64,000 bases of DNA from an uncultured Prevotellaceae bacterium (GCA_947169115.1 CAMVOK010000017.1:1-64000); one strand, 5' to 3'. Counted from the first letter of the stretch, positions 33,734-42,063 are shown. The notes: a model not told the origin generated them from the letters alone. Numbers and translations are program-made.

Positions 33734-34211
33734 AAAAGAGAAAAATGAGATAAAAGATAAGGATTATTCCTTCACACCCTTGTTCTTCTTTGCCGTGCGT
33801 ATAATGGCTCCCATCAACTTACGCAACTCCTGACAGTCCCTTACCAACGACTCAAATTCGCGGTCGGTAATGAGATCAGTACGGTGCAGAAGCAATAGCC
33901 AGTATTTGGTTTCGTTGCCTCCCTTGAAGGAGATGTGGAACTTATGAATGAAGTCTTCCTTTGACTCTGCAGCCAAAGCTTCACTTATGTTCGCGCCAAT
34001 CGATGTCCCGCTTCGCAGTATCTGTTTACTCAAGACGTGCTCACCCTTTTCCTCTGTCAGGTATCTGCAGAGTTTTACGATGCGTACTGAAAAGTCCAAT
34101 GCTTTCATGAATGTGGCATTGTCCTCCAAGTCTTTATATAATTGTAGCAGATTTGTGTATTCGCGGTTCATCCCACGGGAGTTTTTATCTTTTATCTCAT
34201 TTTTCTCTTTT
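33734..34211. repeat. 27-bp perfect inverted repeats flanking a four-helix-bundle gene
   Basis: The left arm (33734-33760, AAAAGAGAAAAATGAGATAA and 7 more bases) and the right arm (34185-34211) are exact reverse complements. They bracket only the gene at 33764-34171. The arms are low-complexity and resemble tracts near 16600 and 16700. No target-site duplication was identified. Confidence 0.75.
33764..34171 (-). CDS. Four-helix bundle protein (23S-IVS / avd-like family)
   Basis: This 135-residue all-alpha protein has the family signature SKQILRSGTSIGANISEALAA near 48-68, DFIHKFHISFKGGNETKYWL near 72-91, and FSVRIVKLCRYL near 27-38. Members occur in 23S rRNA intervening sequences, beside diversity-generating retroelements (as Avd) and alone. 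The function of solo copies is unknown; nucleic-acid or protein binding as an oligomer is likely. No reverse transcriptase or variable-repeat pair is visible in this window. It lies between the HAD gene and pgi within a pair of perfect 27-bp inverted repeats, which hints at insertion as a unit. Confidence 0.88.
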   Translation of the reverse strand: MNREYTNLLQLYKDLEDNATFMKALDFSVRIVKLCRYLTEEKGEHVLSKQILRSGTSIGANISEALAAESKEDFIHKFHISFKGGNETKYWLLLLHRTDLITDREFESLVRDCQELRKLMGAIIRTAKKNKGVKE

Positions 34212-34234
34212 AATTTATTCTCTTTTATCTCTCA

Positions 34235-35566
34235 TTAAGCCAGACGCTTGCGAATGGCCTCCGTCTCGGCTTCGTACCCAGGCTTGCCAAGCAGGGCAAA
34301 CATATTCTTCTTGTAGGCCTCTACACCAGGCTGGTTGAAGGGGTTAACACCAAGCAGGAGACCACTGATGCCGCAACCCTTCTCGAAGAAGTAAATGAGC
34401 TGCCCGAGGTTGTACTCGTCCAGACGCTCCAACTCGATGCGCAGGTTGGGTACACCGCCGTCAACGTGAGCCAGTTTTGTACCCAGTTCGGCCATCTTGT
34501 TCACCTCATCGACACGCTTGCCAGCGAGGAAGTTCAGACCGTCGAGGTTCTCCTCATCGGAGGGAAAGAGCAGTTCGTGTTCGGGCTTGGCAATAGAGAT
34601 CACGGTCTCGAAGATGCTGCGCTCGCCATCCTGAATCCACTGTCCCATAGAGTGCAGGTCGGTAGTCAGGTCAACTGCAGCCGTGAAGATGCCCTTGTGG
34701 TCCTTGCCCTCGCTCTCGCCATAAAGTTGCTTCCACCATTCACCGATGTAGTGAAGCTTCGGCTGATAGTTGGCAATGATTTCTATCTTCTTACCCTCCT
34801 GATACAGGGCATTACGCACGGCAGCATACTGAGCGGCAGGGTTCTCCTCGAAGGGCACGCCTACGGCGGTCTGCTTCTCCATATCCTGAGCACCCTTCAC
34901 CAGAGCGGCAATGTCGAAACCAGCAATGGCGATGGGTAACAGTCCGACAGGAGTCAGTACCGAGAAACGGCCACCCACGTTGTCGGGGATAATGAACGAC
35001 TTGTAACCCTCTTTGTCGGCACACGTACGGGCAGCACCGCGCTTGGCATCGGTGATAGCCACGATAACCTTCTTGGCGACCTCCTTGCCACGCTGCTCCT
35101 CACACTGTTTCTTCAGCAAGCGGAAGGCCAGAGCCGTCTCCGTCGTCGTACCCGACTTTGAAATATTAATAACACCGAACTTCTTGTCCTTCAGGTAAGT
35201 GGTCAGTTCGTAGAGGTAGTCCTCTCCAATGTTGTTACCGGCAAACAGCACATTGGGATTCTCCCCCTTGTTTGTCAGCCATTGGAAACTATTCTGCAAA
35301 GCCTCGATGATGGCACGGGCACCCAGGTACGAGCCACCGATACCAGCCACGATCACCGTGTCACACTCCTTGCGAAGCACATCGGCTGTCTGCTGAATCT
35401 CAGCAATAAACTCGGGCGTGATGCCCGTGGGAAGATGCAGCCAACCCACATAGTCGTTACCAGGGCAAGTGCCCTCTTCCAAGGCCACCTGTGCCTGTTC
35501 CACCTTGCCCTTTAGGGCATTAACTTTCTCGGCACCAATGAGTGCCTGTGTAATGTCAAGTTTCAT
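34235..35566 (-). CDS. pgi: Glucose-6-phosphate isomerase
   Basis: This 443-residue enzyme interconverts glucose 6-phosphate and fructose 6-phosphate; the length matches the short bacterial form. Motifs are [13 protein letters not shown] near 94-106, [17 protein letters not shown] near 134-150, [17 protein letters not shown] near 190-206, and the C-terminal [16 protein letters not shown] near 415-430. The catalytic Glu lies in the region of [13 protein letters not shown] near 285. A TACCTTTG box at 35611-35618 is 45 bp upstream. It is separated from the HAD gene by the four-helix-bundle insertion. Confidence 0.97.
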   Translation of the reverse strand: MKLDITQALIGAEKVNALKGKVEQAQVALEEGTCPGNDYVGWLHLPTGITPEFIAEIQQTADVLRKECDTVIVAGIGGSYLGARAIIEALQNSFQWLTNKGENPNVLFAGNNIGEDYLYELTTYLKDKKFGVINISKSGTTTETALAFRLLKKQCEEQRGKEVAKKVIVAITDAKRGAARTCADKEGYKSFIIPDNVGGRFSVLTPVGLLPIAIAGFDIAALVKGAQDMEKQTAVGVPFEENPAAQYAAVRNALYQEGKKIEIIANYQPKLHYIGEWWKQLYGESEGKDHKGIFTAAVDLTTDLHSMGQWIQDGERSIFETVISIAKPEHELLFPSDEENLDGLNFLAGKRVDEVNKMAELGTKLAHVDGGVPNLRIELERLDEYNLGQLIYFFEKGCGISGLLLGVNPFNQPGVEAYKKNMFALLGKPGYEAETEAIRKRLA

Positions 35567-35610
35567 ATCTTAAAAGTTTAATGTTTTTACGTATAATCGC
35601 TTAGCGAGTG

Positions 35611-35618
35611 CAAAGGTA
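35611..35618 (-). promoter_or_regulatory. -7 box for pgi
   Basis: TACCTTTG on the minus strand lies 45 bp upstream of the pgi start. Confidence 0.6.
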
Positions 35619-35963
35619 CGAATAAGCGAGCAAAATGCCAAACATGTTTGGGCATTTTCGGGCAGAAGTACTTAAGACCCTAGGTCAAAGATAGTGCAAG
35701 CCGAACGAAAACGCAAATTTTAGAGCAGTGAATGCAGGGTTATACTTGCATAATCTTTGCTGAGTCGCGAAGAAATTCGACCAGAAGTCAAATTTATTTG
35801 TGGTTTTCTTGCTCCACGTTGTTACGCAAGCGTAGTTCACAGAGCAGGAATAAGCGAGCAAAAAACGTATAAGAAATAAAAACGCCCCGACAGACGGCTC
35901 TCGCGAGTAATCTGCCAGGGTGGGCCCTTTATCTACTAACAAATTCTGTTATGAAAAACAGTA
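35619..35963. other. Gene-free stretch with R3 remnant and hairpin downstream of blaR1
   Basis: This 345-bp stretch carries an R3 remnant on the minus strand at 35808-35835 (CTACGCTTGCG and GGAGCAAG parts). Beyond the blaR1 stop, a hairpin-forming segment of about 35883-35930 has GGCAGA and TCTGTC arms, followed on the minus strand by CGTTTTTATTTC; this is a possible terminator for blaI-blaR1. An open frame across 35685-35942 shows no family features. Confidence 0.5.
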
Positions 35964-37562
35964 TTAACTTAGTCGGAATGCGACGGGCAGGACGAACTTA
36001 GTGCGAACGGGCTTGCCCTTGTCGCGGCCAGGTGTCCACTTCGGCATAGCCTTCACCACGCGCAGGGCCTCCTCCTGCAAAGCCTGTCGTCCTTTGTCTT
36101 CGCCTTCCTTCTTCAGTTCTTCGGGTGTGTCGTTCTTGGCTTTGTAAGCGGTGACCACAACTGCCCTGCCGCTCGGGCCGTTAATCTCGCGAATGTTGGT
36201 GATGTTGCCGTCCTTCTCCACGACGAACTCAATATGGACGCGCCCCTCAACGCCCCACTCCTTGGCAACATCAGGGTACTTTATAGTCTTCATGAGCCAA
36301 TTCCACATCTCACTCATGCCACCTGGGAACTCGGGTAGCACTTCAGGCTTGTCGAGAATAGCATCGTCGTCAGGCATGGCTGTCGTAGCTACATACACCA
36401 CATTTTCGTGCTCTATATAGGCAATGGTGATGTCCTTCTTCTCCACAGCCTTCACGGCCTCCTGGGGAGTCATCTCCTTGCCATCGACCACGAGGCGAAG
36501 GGTGCCCGTCACGGGCTTGAGAGTCTTATGTTCTTCAGTGGTTATCATGATGGCACCTTCCTTTGCCTCTTCACCGAAGAGCTTCTGTGCCGGTTCTGAT
36601 TGCAGAACCTCGATGTGTGCGATTTGCTTCTGGTCGAGTCGCTTTACATCGTCCTTCGTCACGCGCTTATTATTGATAAAAGTAAGCGGATCTATCTTCT
36701 CTTTAACTTCGCGACTGGCGAAAGCGCCGAGGGCGATGAGGGTCAGGGGCACTGCGTAGAGGACTTTCAGGCGTGCCCAACGGGGGGATTTCTTCTTTGT
36801 CATCATAGTGATACGGTTTTTGAGAAGGCTGTGGCGGAATGCGTTGACCATAGGGTACGGCGTTCGTTCTACGGCCTTCTCGATTAGTAAAAGTTGATAA
36901 TCACGTACCGATATGCCTCTGCGCAGTACGGCATCGTCGGCTTCATATTCATGTACTTCACGCAACGAGGCGTCAAGCATCCAAATCATAGGGTTGAACC
37001 ATTGTAGCACCTCTACGAGGGACAGGAACAGCGTGTCCCACGAGTGGCACATACAGACGTGAGCAAGCTCATGTCTAAGCACAACATCTTTTGTATCGTT
37101 CTCTCCAATCACGATGGAGCGCATCCACGAGAAGGGCGACACCTGTCCCGCATGGCAATAGACAGTGGCATTGTCACGCTCGTCCTTCCACAGGCAGCCG
37201 CGCGGGATGAAGCGCACGAGGCGCACTATCCCCACCAACCTCCACAAGAGGCACAACATCATACCAATTATATATATAGTAACCACCCAACTTGCCTGCG
37301 ATGAGCGAGCGGCCTCACCCCCTGCTTGCACAACGAGGACAGGCAGCATGACCACATCAGTGATAACCTCGCTAACATGCGAGGAGGGCAAGAGGGTCGG
37401 CACATCAATGCAGGGCACTAAGAGCGACACTACAACAATGAGCAACAGCATAACACGGTTCAGTCGGAAGAATGTCTCCCACCTCAACATCAATGCGTAA
37501 GGCAGGTAGAGCAGTACGAGTACGATACTCGACTTGATGGCGTATGTGGTCAATAGCTCCAT
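35964..37562 (-). CDS. BlaR1/MecR1-type M56 peptidase fused to a TonB C-terminal domain
   Basis: This 532-residue membrane protein has four N-terminal transmembrane segments (about 10-30, 36-58, 90-112 and one near 270) around a zinc-peptidase loop. The HELAH motif is at 164-168, with a downstream REVHEYEADD providing the third ligand. The C-terminal region contains a repeat-like linker (ITTEEHKTLKPVTGTLRLVV) and a TonB_C domain (FPGGMSEMWNWLMKTIKYP, VEGRVHIEFVVEKDGNI, PKWTPGRDKGKPVRTKFV). There is no penicillin-binding sensor domain. In Bacteroidota such fusions pair with BlaI and may sense envelope signals rather than beta-lactams. No beta-lactamase is adjacent. blaI lies 18 bp upstream on the same strand. 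Confidence 0.88.
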   Translation of the reverse strand: MELLTTYAIKSSIVLVLLYLPYALMLRWETFFRLNRVMLLLIVVVSLLVPCIDVPTLLPSSHVSEVITDVVMLPVLVVQAGGEAARSSQASWVVTIYIIGMMLCLLWRLVGIVRLVRFIPRGCLWKDERDNATVYCHAGQVSPFSWMRSIVIGENDTKDVVLRHELAHVCMCHSWDTLFLSLVEVLQWFNPMIWMLDASLREVHEYEADDAVLRRGISVRDYQLLLIEKAVERTPYPMVNAFRHSLLKNRITMMTKKKSPRWARLKVLYAVPLTLIALGAFASREVKEKIDPLTFINNKRVTKDDVKRLDQKQIAHIEVLQSEPAQKLFGEEAKEGAIMITTEEHKTLKPVTGTLRLVVDGKEMTPQEAVKAVEKKDITIAYIEHENVVYVATTAMPDDDAILDKPEVLPEFPGGMSEMWNWLMKTIKYPDVAKEWGVEGRVHIEFVVEKDGNITNIREINGPSGRAVVVTAYKAKNDTPEELKKEGEDKGRQALQEEALRVVKAMPKWTPGRDKGKPVRTKFVLPVAFRLS

Positions 37563-37580
37563 TGTTTTTAACTTTTGAAT

Positions 37581-37958
37581 TTAAGGATTTTGTATTAAAG
37601 ACAATAGTTCCTTCAATTCCGCTTCGCTCAACTTTTCTTCCTCGACAAAGAAACGAACGAGCGACGAGGCACTACCTCCGAAGAAATTGTCCTTGACATT
37701 CTTCATCACACGACTGGTGTATTCAGCACGTGAAATGACGGGGAAGTAAAGATACTGCTTGCCATTGCCCTTCTTCCAATCAACGAATCCTTTAGTAGTT
37801 AGTATCTTTAGAAAGGTGCTAATGGTGGTATAAGCAGGCCGAGGCTCGTCATACCGCGCCACCACCTCGTGCACATCCAACGCCTTTCCTGCTGACCACA
37901 GGGCGTTCATTACCTGCATCTCACTCTTCGTCAACGTATATTCATTCCTGTTCTTCAT
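37581..37958 (-). CDS. blaI: BlaI/MecI/CopY-type transcriptional repressor
   Basis: This 125-residue winged-helix repressor is cleaved or inactivated through its BlaR1 partner. The DNA-binding domain (LTKSEMQVMNALWSAGKALD, then YTTISTFLKILTTKGFVDW) and the dimerisation tail (DNFFGGSASSLVRFFVEEEKLS) are typical. It is the first gene of the blaI-blaR1 pair. The promoter has a -7 box at 37985-37992 flanked by two 14-bp dyads that look like its operators, implying autorepression. The gene diverges from the SLOG-HTH-nuclease gene at 38123, which could therefore share control. Confidence 0.93.
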   Translation of the reverse strand: MKNRNEYTLTKSEMQVMNALWSAGKALDVHEVVARYDEPRPAYTTISTFLKILTTKGFVDWKKGNGKQYLYFPVISRAEYTSRVMKNVKDNFFGGSASSLVRFFVEEEKLSEAELKELLSLIQNP

Positions 37959-37961
37959 ATT

Positions 37962-38008
37962 ACTAATTCTTTAGTTCTCTGGCGCAAAGATAAAACTAAA
38001 CATTTAGT
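37962..38008 (-). promoter_or_regulatory. blaI promoter with two candidate BlaI operators
   Basis: The dyads ACTAATTCTTTAGT (37962-37975) and ACTAAACATTTAGT (37995-38008) are 14 bp each, with centres 33 bp apart, about three helical turns. The -7 box TATCTTTG sits between them at 37985-37992 (minus). Known BlaI operators share the ACTAnnn..nnnTAGT form. Confidence 0.65.
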
Positions 38009-38091
38009 AATGGCAAATAAAAAGCAAACTTTTTTCGTCGTAACCTCAATATTTAACAACTATTATTAGTTATTCCGTGGAAATTAATCCG

Positions 38092-38099
38092 TACCTTTG
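38092..38099 (+). promoter_or_regulatory. -7 box for the SLOG-HTH-nuclease gene
   Basis: TACCTTTG lies 23 bp upstream of the ATG at 38123. No clear -33 element is seen. Confidence 0.6.
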
Positions 38100-38122
38100 C
38101 CCTGATAAATAGTCTTTAATTT

Positions 38123-39211
38123 ATGAAGATTCTCAGCATACAAGGGAACGGAGCGCTGAGCGACAGGGAAAAAACATTGTTCTTGTGTTCGAAGCACACA
38201 CCTTTCGAGTGCTACGAGCATGTGTTTCGGTGGGTAGAGAGTCTGAGTGAGGAGGATTGTATAATGTGCTTTAATTCCACGGAAATGGAGGCGGAAGTTC
38301 TGAAAGCACTGCTCGTTCGTCACATCCCCGTGGTGCTTTTCGTGATGAATCGTTTCAAGGACAGAAACAACATTCAAATACGAAAGGCATTAAACGAGAA
38401 TAGGATGTTGATTATCGAACTGCGACGCGATGAGCCGAAAGGGAAAGGAACTACGCCTAGACTAAGAAACCTGTTTGTTTTGGGAATGGCCCAACATATT
38501 GTCTGCGGGTACATCAATAAAAATGGAAGTATATTTCCAATATTAGCCGGAAAGAAGAACGTCACCTACTTATTTGATAGAATTACAAACTTTACCGCAG
38601 AACAAGAAATAAAACCGTATCGATGGACGGTAGCCGAAGACAAAACGTTGTTACGCATGTTTTACAACGACATGGGCATTCACGAAATCAAGAAAGAAAT
38701 CAAACGCCCCTACTCTACCATACGACAACGTATCCGAGCCATCACTCTGCCTGATGATGTACTAAAGGGGCGTGAGTTCGAGGACTATGTGCTGGAATTA
38801 TTCGATGTTCGCAATAAAGCAAAGAACGGATTTTTACTAAAGGAATGGCGAAGCGACAAGACATTAGGAGAGGTCTGTCCCAAAAGCAACCAACACCCTG
38901 ACTTTGAATTTGAATACCAGAGTAAATGTTTTGCCGTCGAATGTAAATGGCGAAGCAGCATACCCCAAGACATGGAGAAGGAACTTTTTCCAACGAAGAA
39001 GATTGCCATATACAAAGAGTTTGCAGAAGAACGAAAAATACCAGTTATCATTGCTCTTGGAATTGGCGGCGAACCATGCGAACCCGAATCGCTCTATCTC
39101 ATTCCATTGGACGAAGTTCATACCATCTTAAACAAAGAAAAAGGACTGACGCAGTTCCTTCGCCCATCGATAGACGGCATGTTCTCTATTGATGAATTTG
39201 TTAAACCTTAA
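38123..39211 (+). CDS. DprA/SLOG-like + SANT-like HTH + PD-(D/E)xK nuclease fusion
   Basis: I see three parts in this 362-residue protein. Residues about 1-150 resemble a degenerate Rossmann-type DprA/SLOG domain: ILSIQGNGALSDREK, then VVLFVMNRF, and RLRNLFVLGMAQHIVCGYINK, which echoes the RN-x-IxGLA helix of DprA. Residues about 165-207 form a Myb/SANT-like HTH (YRWTVAEDKTLLRMFYNDMG, then IKRPYSTIRQRIRAI). Residues about 216-310 carry a restriction-endonuclease-like core with HPDFEFEYQ (Asp260) and AVECKWRSS (Glu273, Lys275). The likely role is DNA binding and cleavage, perhaps in defence or in processing incoming DNA; this is inference. It has its own -7 box, lies divergent from blaI, and its stop is 7 bp from the AlkD-like gene. 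Confidence 0.65.
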   Translation: MKILSIQGNGALSDREKTLFLCSKHTPFECYEHVFRWVESLSEEDCIMCFNSTEMEAEVLKALLVRHIPVVLFVMNRFKDRNNIQIRKALNENRMLIIELRRDEPKGKGTTPRLRNLFVLGMAQHIVCGYINKNGSIFPILAGKKNVTYLFDRITNFTAEQEIKPYRWTVAEDKTLLRMFYNDMGIHEIKKEIKRPYSTIRQRIRAITLPDDVLKGREFEDYVLELFDVRNKAKNGFLLKEWRSDKTLGEVCPKSNQHPDFEFEYQSKCFAVECKWRSSIPQDMEKELFPTKKIAIYKEFAEERKIPVIIALGIGGEPCEPESLYLIPLDEVHTILNKEKGLTQFLRPSIDGMFSIDEFVKP

Positions 39212-39218
39212 TATTTAT

Positions 39219-39935
39219 ATGAAGAACTCCCCAATCCTGCTCCATGAGATGCTGGCCCTTCGCAACGATGAAGAAGCACGGGGACTGATGCGCTTCTTCA
39301 AGACAGGGAAGGGAGAGTACGGCGAAGGCGACCAGTTCCTGGGCATACGGGTACCTGTGACAAGGGCATTGGTGAAACGTCTGTGGAAGGAAACAACAAT
39401 GGAGGACTTGGAGGTATGCATTCAAAGTCCATGGCACGAAGTGCGACTGGCAGCATTACTGACGCTGATACAGATATTCAAACACAACAAAAAAGATACA
39501 GCCGTACAAAAGACGTGCATCGACTTCTACCTCGCGCACACCGACCGCATCAACAACTGGGACCTCGTGGACCTTTCCTGCTACGAATTATTGGGCACAT
39601 GGCTGTTGGACAAGGATAGGACGCTGCTTCATGACCTTGCCCGAAACGGGAAAACCATCTGGGAACAGCGCATCGGTATCGTCACGACCATGCAGTTCCT
39701 CCGCCACGGCCAGACCCATGACACCTTCGCTATTGCCGACATCCTGTTGCACCATCCCCACGACCTGATACAAAAGGCTGTTGGTTGGCTCCTGCGCGAG
39801 GCCGGCAAACGCAACGAGACGGAACTCATTGCCTACCTCGACAAGCACCACACCACTATGCCACGTACAATGCTACGCTACGCCATAGAACGACTGGCAG
39901 AACCTCAAAGACAACTATATCTAAGAAAGCGATAA
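39219..39935 (+). CDS. DNA alkylation repair protein (AlkD-like HEAT repeat)
   Basis: This protein of about 238 residues is made of HEAT-like helical repeats (IRVPVTRALVKRLWKETT, then WHEVRLAALLTLIQIFK, RINNWDLVDLSCYELLGTWLL, LIQKAVGWLLREAGKR, MPRTMLRYAIERL). That matches the AlkC/AlkD glycosylase family, which removes N3- and N7-alkylpurines. Motifs NNWDLVD and QKAVGWLLRE are strongly conserved in family members. The ATG at 39219 is preferred over upstream in-frame ATGs that overlap the preceding gene. The stop codon is immediately followed by the ATG of an MGMT-like gene, so the two form an alkylation-repair pair. Confidence 0.92.
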   Translation: MKNSPILLHEMLALRNDEEARGLMRFFKTGKGEYGEGDQFLGIRVPVTRALVKRLWKETTMEDLEVCIQSPWHEVRLAALLTLIQIFKHNKKDTAVQKTCIDFYLAHTDRINNWDLVDLSCYELLGTWLLDKDRTLLHDLARNGKTIWEQRIGIVTTMQFLRHGQTHDTFAIADILLHHPHDLIQKAVGWLLREAGKRNETELIAYLDKHHTTMPRTMLRYAIERLAEPQRQLYLRKR

Positions 39936-40280
39936 ATGAAAGACCATGCCAGCAATATGTCACCCCAGGAGGCGCGAGAGTTTCAGGATGCTGTATTAGA
40001 TATCGTCAGCCAGATACCAAAGGGACGGGTGACTACCTATGGAAACATAGCCACCCTGGCAGGTTGGCCCGACCACTCGCGCATGGTGGGACACATCCTG
40101 CGCTACAGCCCCGAAGCATCTAAACTTCCATGTCATCGGGTGGTGAATGCCGTTGGCCGAACGGCTCCCAGTTGGTTACAACACCGTCCGCTACTCGAAG
40201 CCGAGGACGTACACTTCCTCGCCAACGGACACGTAGATATGAAAAACTATCTGTGGAAAATCGAATCGTTTACTTTTTAA
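39936..40280 (+). CDS. MGMT-family DNA-binding protein (alkyltransferase-like)
   Basis: This 114-residue protein corresponds to the DNA-binding half of O6-methylguanine-DNA methyltransferase. VSQIPKGRVTTYGNIATLAG near 24-43 is the helix-turn-helix. RMVGHILRYSP near 49-59 carries the arginine finger, and LPCHRVVN near 64-71 holds the acceptor-type Cys. Alkyltransferase-like proteins usually have Trp or Ala in that position; here Cys is kept, so direct alkyl transfer remains possible despite the missing N-terminal domain. It starts directly after the AlkD-like stop. Its 3' end overlaps the convergent OmpA gene by 11 bp. Confidence 0.9.
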   Translation: MKDHASNMSPQEAREFQDAVLDIVSQIPKGRVTTYGNIATLAGWPDHSRMVGHILRYSPEASKLPCHRVVNAVGRTAPSWLQHRPLLEAEDVHFLANGHVDMKNYLWKIESFTF

Positions 40281-41556
40281 TAAACTCCACGCGACGGTTC
40301 TTGGCACGTCCCTCGTCGGTCTTGTTATCGGCCACGGGTTCGTGCGAGCCCTTGCCCACGGCACGCAGGTTCCAACCGTCAACTCCCATGTCCACCAGTG
40401 CCTTCACGATAGCCTCGGCACGTTTCTGCGACAAAGGGTCGTTAATGGCATCAGAGCCTTGGTTGTCGGTGTGTCCCTGCACCTCGAAACGAACCGAGGG
40501 ATTCTTCTTCATATACTCTGCCACCTTCGCAATCTCGGCCATCGACTCATCTTTCAAGTCGGCCTTGCCCGTCTCGAAGAGGATGTTGTTCGTGACAAAC
40601 TTACCCGTCTCGGCCATCGCCTTCTCCACGGCAGTCATCGTCTGCGCGTTACGGTCATAGAGAGCCACGGCTCCCTTTGCCAAACGCACGTTGGTGATGT
40701 AGTCGATGTGGTCCTCCCAGAACTCGGTGGCAATTATGAACCAGTCCATCGCCTTGGCGTTGGGGATGTTGATGACACGACGATTGTTAACATACACCTT
40801 CAGTGCACGCTTGTTGAACGACAGGGCAAAGTGATTCCAGCCCTCCAGTTCATTGATGTTCTCCAATGAGGTATTGCCTTCAACGAGTGTACCGTTTAAT
40901 GGATGCTGAACACCCCACGTAATGTTGTCCCTGCCTATGAACACCCAACTTTCGTCTCCGTCGTCCTCGGGCTTCAGACTCAGCCGATACGCTGACGTAT
41001 GGTCTTCCTCACCCGTCACAAAGAAGTCGAATTCCAGGGTATAGACCTCGGGCAGATATTTCCGATTGCCATCCTCTAATAGGGGTGTAATCTCGGTGTT
41101 CGAGCCATGCTCAAACTTGATGGCCATCCGTCCGTCCATGCGAGCCACCTCGGCATTGTTTGACAGGAGGTCCCACTTCGAGGGAAACTCACCCATCTGC
41201 TCACCCTTCAGGTCATCTTCGAATATGACTACCGAGCCAGGCACGAAGTCACTCTTCACGTTCTCTCCCTGAGCTTTCTTCTTGGGTTTCGTCTGCTGAC
41301 TGGCTCCCGACGTTGCATCTACCTCAGAGTTCTCATCATCCGATGCCTCCACGGTTCTCCTCGTCTTCTTGTCAGCCTTCTTGCCATCAAGCACACGGTC
41401 GGCCGCATCGTCCACGGTACGATCCACCTTGCTCTCCACCTTTTCCTTGCCCTTGTCTGCCACACGCTGTCCCAAGCCCCTCAGGAATCCCTGAGCATTT
41501 CCACTTACTGCCACCAGAAGCAGCAGGACGATTGTCGAAAGAATCTTCTTCATCAT
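40270..41556 (-). CDS. OmpA-family outer-membrane protein
   Basis: This protein of about 428 residues has a signal peptide (ending near SGNAQG), a Lys/Asp-rich low-complexity region (about 30-95) and a lectin-like beta-sandwich (about 105-300, LEGWNHFALSFNKRALKVYVNN). It ends in an OmpA-like peptidoglycan-binding domain (ILFETGKADLKDESMAEI, then VQGHTDNQGSDAINDPLSQKRA and RAKNRRVEFIKK). It probably links the outer membrane to peptidoglycan. The start at 41556 (or 41553) follows the usual MMKKILS pattern. The OmpA end and the lectin-like middle are clear; the overall role is unknown. Confidence 0.85.
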   Translation of the reverse strand: MMKKILSTIVLLLLVAVSGNAQGFLRGLGQRVADKGKEKVESKVDRTVDDAADRVLDGKKADKKTRRTVEASDDENSEVDATSGASQQTKPKKKAQGENVKSDFVPGSVVIFEDDLKGEQMGEFPSKWDLLSNNAEVARMDGRMAIKFEHGSNTEITPLLEDGNRKYLPEVYTLEFDFFVTGEEDHTSAYRLSLKPEDDGDESWVFIGRDNITWGVQHPLNGTLVEGNTSLENINELEGWNHFALSFNKRALKVYVNNRRVINIPNAKAMDWFIIATEFWEDHIDYITNVRLAKGAVALYDRNAQTMTAVEKAMAETGKFVTNNILFETGKADLKDESMAEIAKVAEYMKKNPSVRFEVQGHTDNQGSDAINDPLSQKRAEAIVKALVDMGVDGWNLRAVGKGSHEPVADNKTDEGRAKNRRVEFIKK

Positions 41557-41585
41557 AATACTTATCATTTACGTTCACGTTTTCG

Positions 41586-41888
41586 TTATATTGCAATACC
41601 TGTCCGCATCACATCACGATACAATGGTGAAGGTTCATTTTCCTCCATTAGAACTGGTTCAATGTGGATATCTACTTTCGGAGCAATCATCCACAGACGA
41701 GTAGAAAGGCGAAGCCAATCGTCATGCAAACGTGGTACTACCACAGCCACATCTATGTCACTTTCGGCATGGGCGTTACCTTTGCTGTACGAGCCAAAAA
41801 GATAAACCTTTGCCTCATCGAAAAGGGGAGCAATGGCAGACTTGTAGTTTTTTACAATTCCGATAACCTGTTCTTTATCCGTTGCCAT
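41586..41888 (-). CDS. MNT-type minimal nucleotidyltransferase, orphan
   Basis: This 100-residue protein has the nucleotidyltransferase signature VYLFGSYSKGNAHAESDIDVAVVV near residues 28-51 (GSxxxG then SDxDxxV). MntA proteins normally pair with a HEPN RNase and AMPylate it as an antitoxin. No HEPN gene is adjacent: downstream lies the OmpA gene, upstream a promoter and then the EPS terminator. It may act alone or be a remnant of a module. The -7 box is at 41918-41925. Confidence 0.82.
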   Translation of the reverse strand: MATDKEQVIGIVKNYKSAIAPLFDEAKVYLFGSYSKGNAHAESDIDVAVVVPRLHDDWLRLSTRLWMIAPKVDIHIEPVLMEENEPSPLYRDVMRTGIAI

Positions 41889-41917
41889 TGTCTTGTATTC
41901 CTATATTGTTTTCGCAG

Positions 41918-41925
41918 CAAAGATA
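41918..41925 (-). promoter_or_regulatory. -7 box for the MNT gene
   Basis: TATCTTTG on the minus strand lies 29 bp upstream of the ATG at 41888. Confidence 0.6.
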
Positions 41926-41990
41926 CGAAATAATTTTTACTTTTCACTTTCCATTACAGATTATTTGTCGTAACTCACATTAATGTATAA

Positions 41991-42038
41991 ATAGAGAATC
42001 CTCCCGTCGGCTCATGCCTTGACGGAAGGATTCTCTAT
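41991..42038 (-). terminator. Strong hairpin at the end of the EPS operon
   Basis: Arms 41991-42008 and 42021-42038 are 18 bp with one G-U pair, and the loop is 12 nt. On the minus strand it follows the WecG-type gene by 25 bp. The T-run is weak, so the role as a terminator is likely but not certain. Confidence 0.7.
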
Positions 42039-42063
42039 TTCGCGTTTCAACTATCGGAAACGC

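Noticed and set aside
35685-35942. Minus-strand frame between pgi and blaR1
   Set aside because: It crosses an R3 remnant and a likely terminator, and has no conserved pattern.
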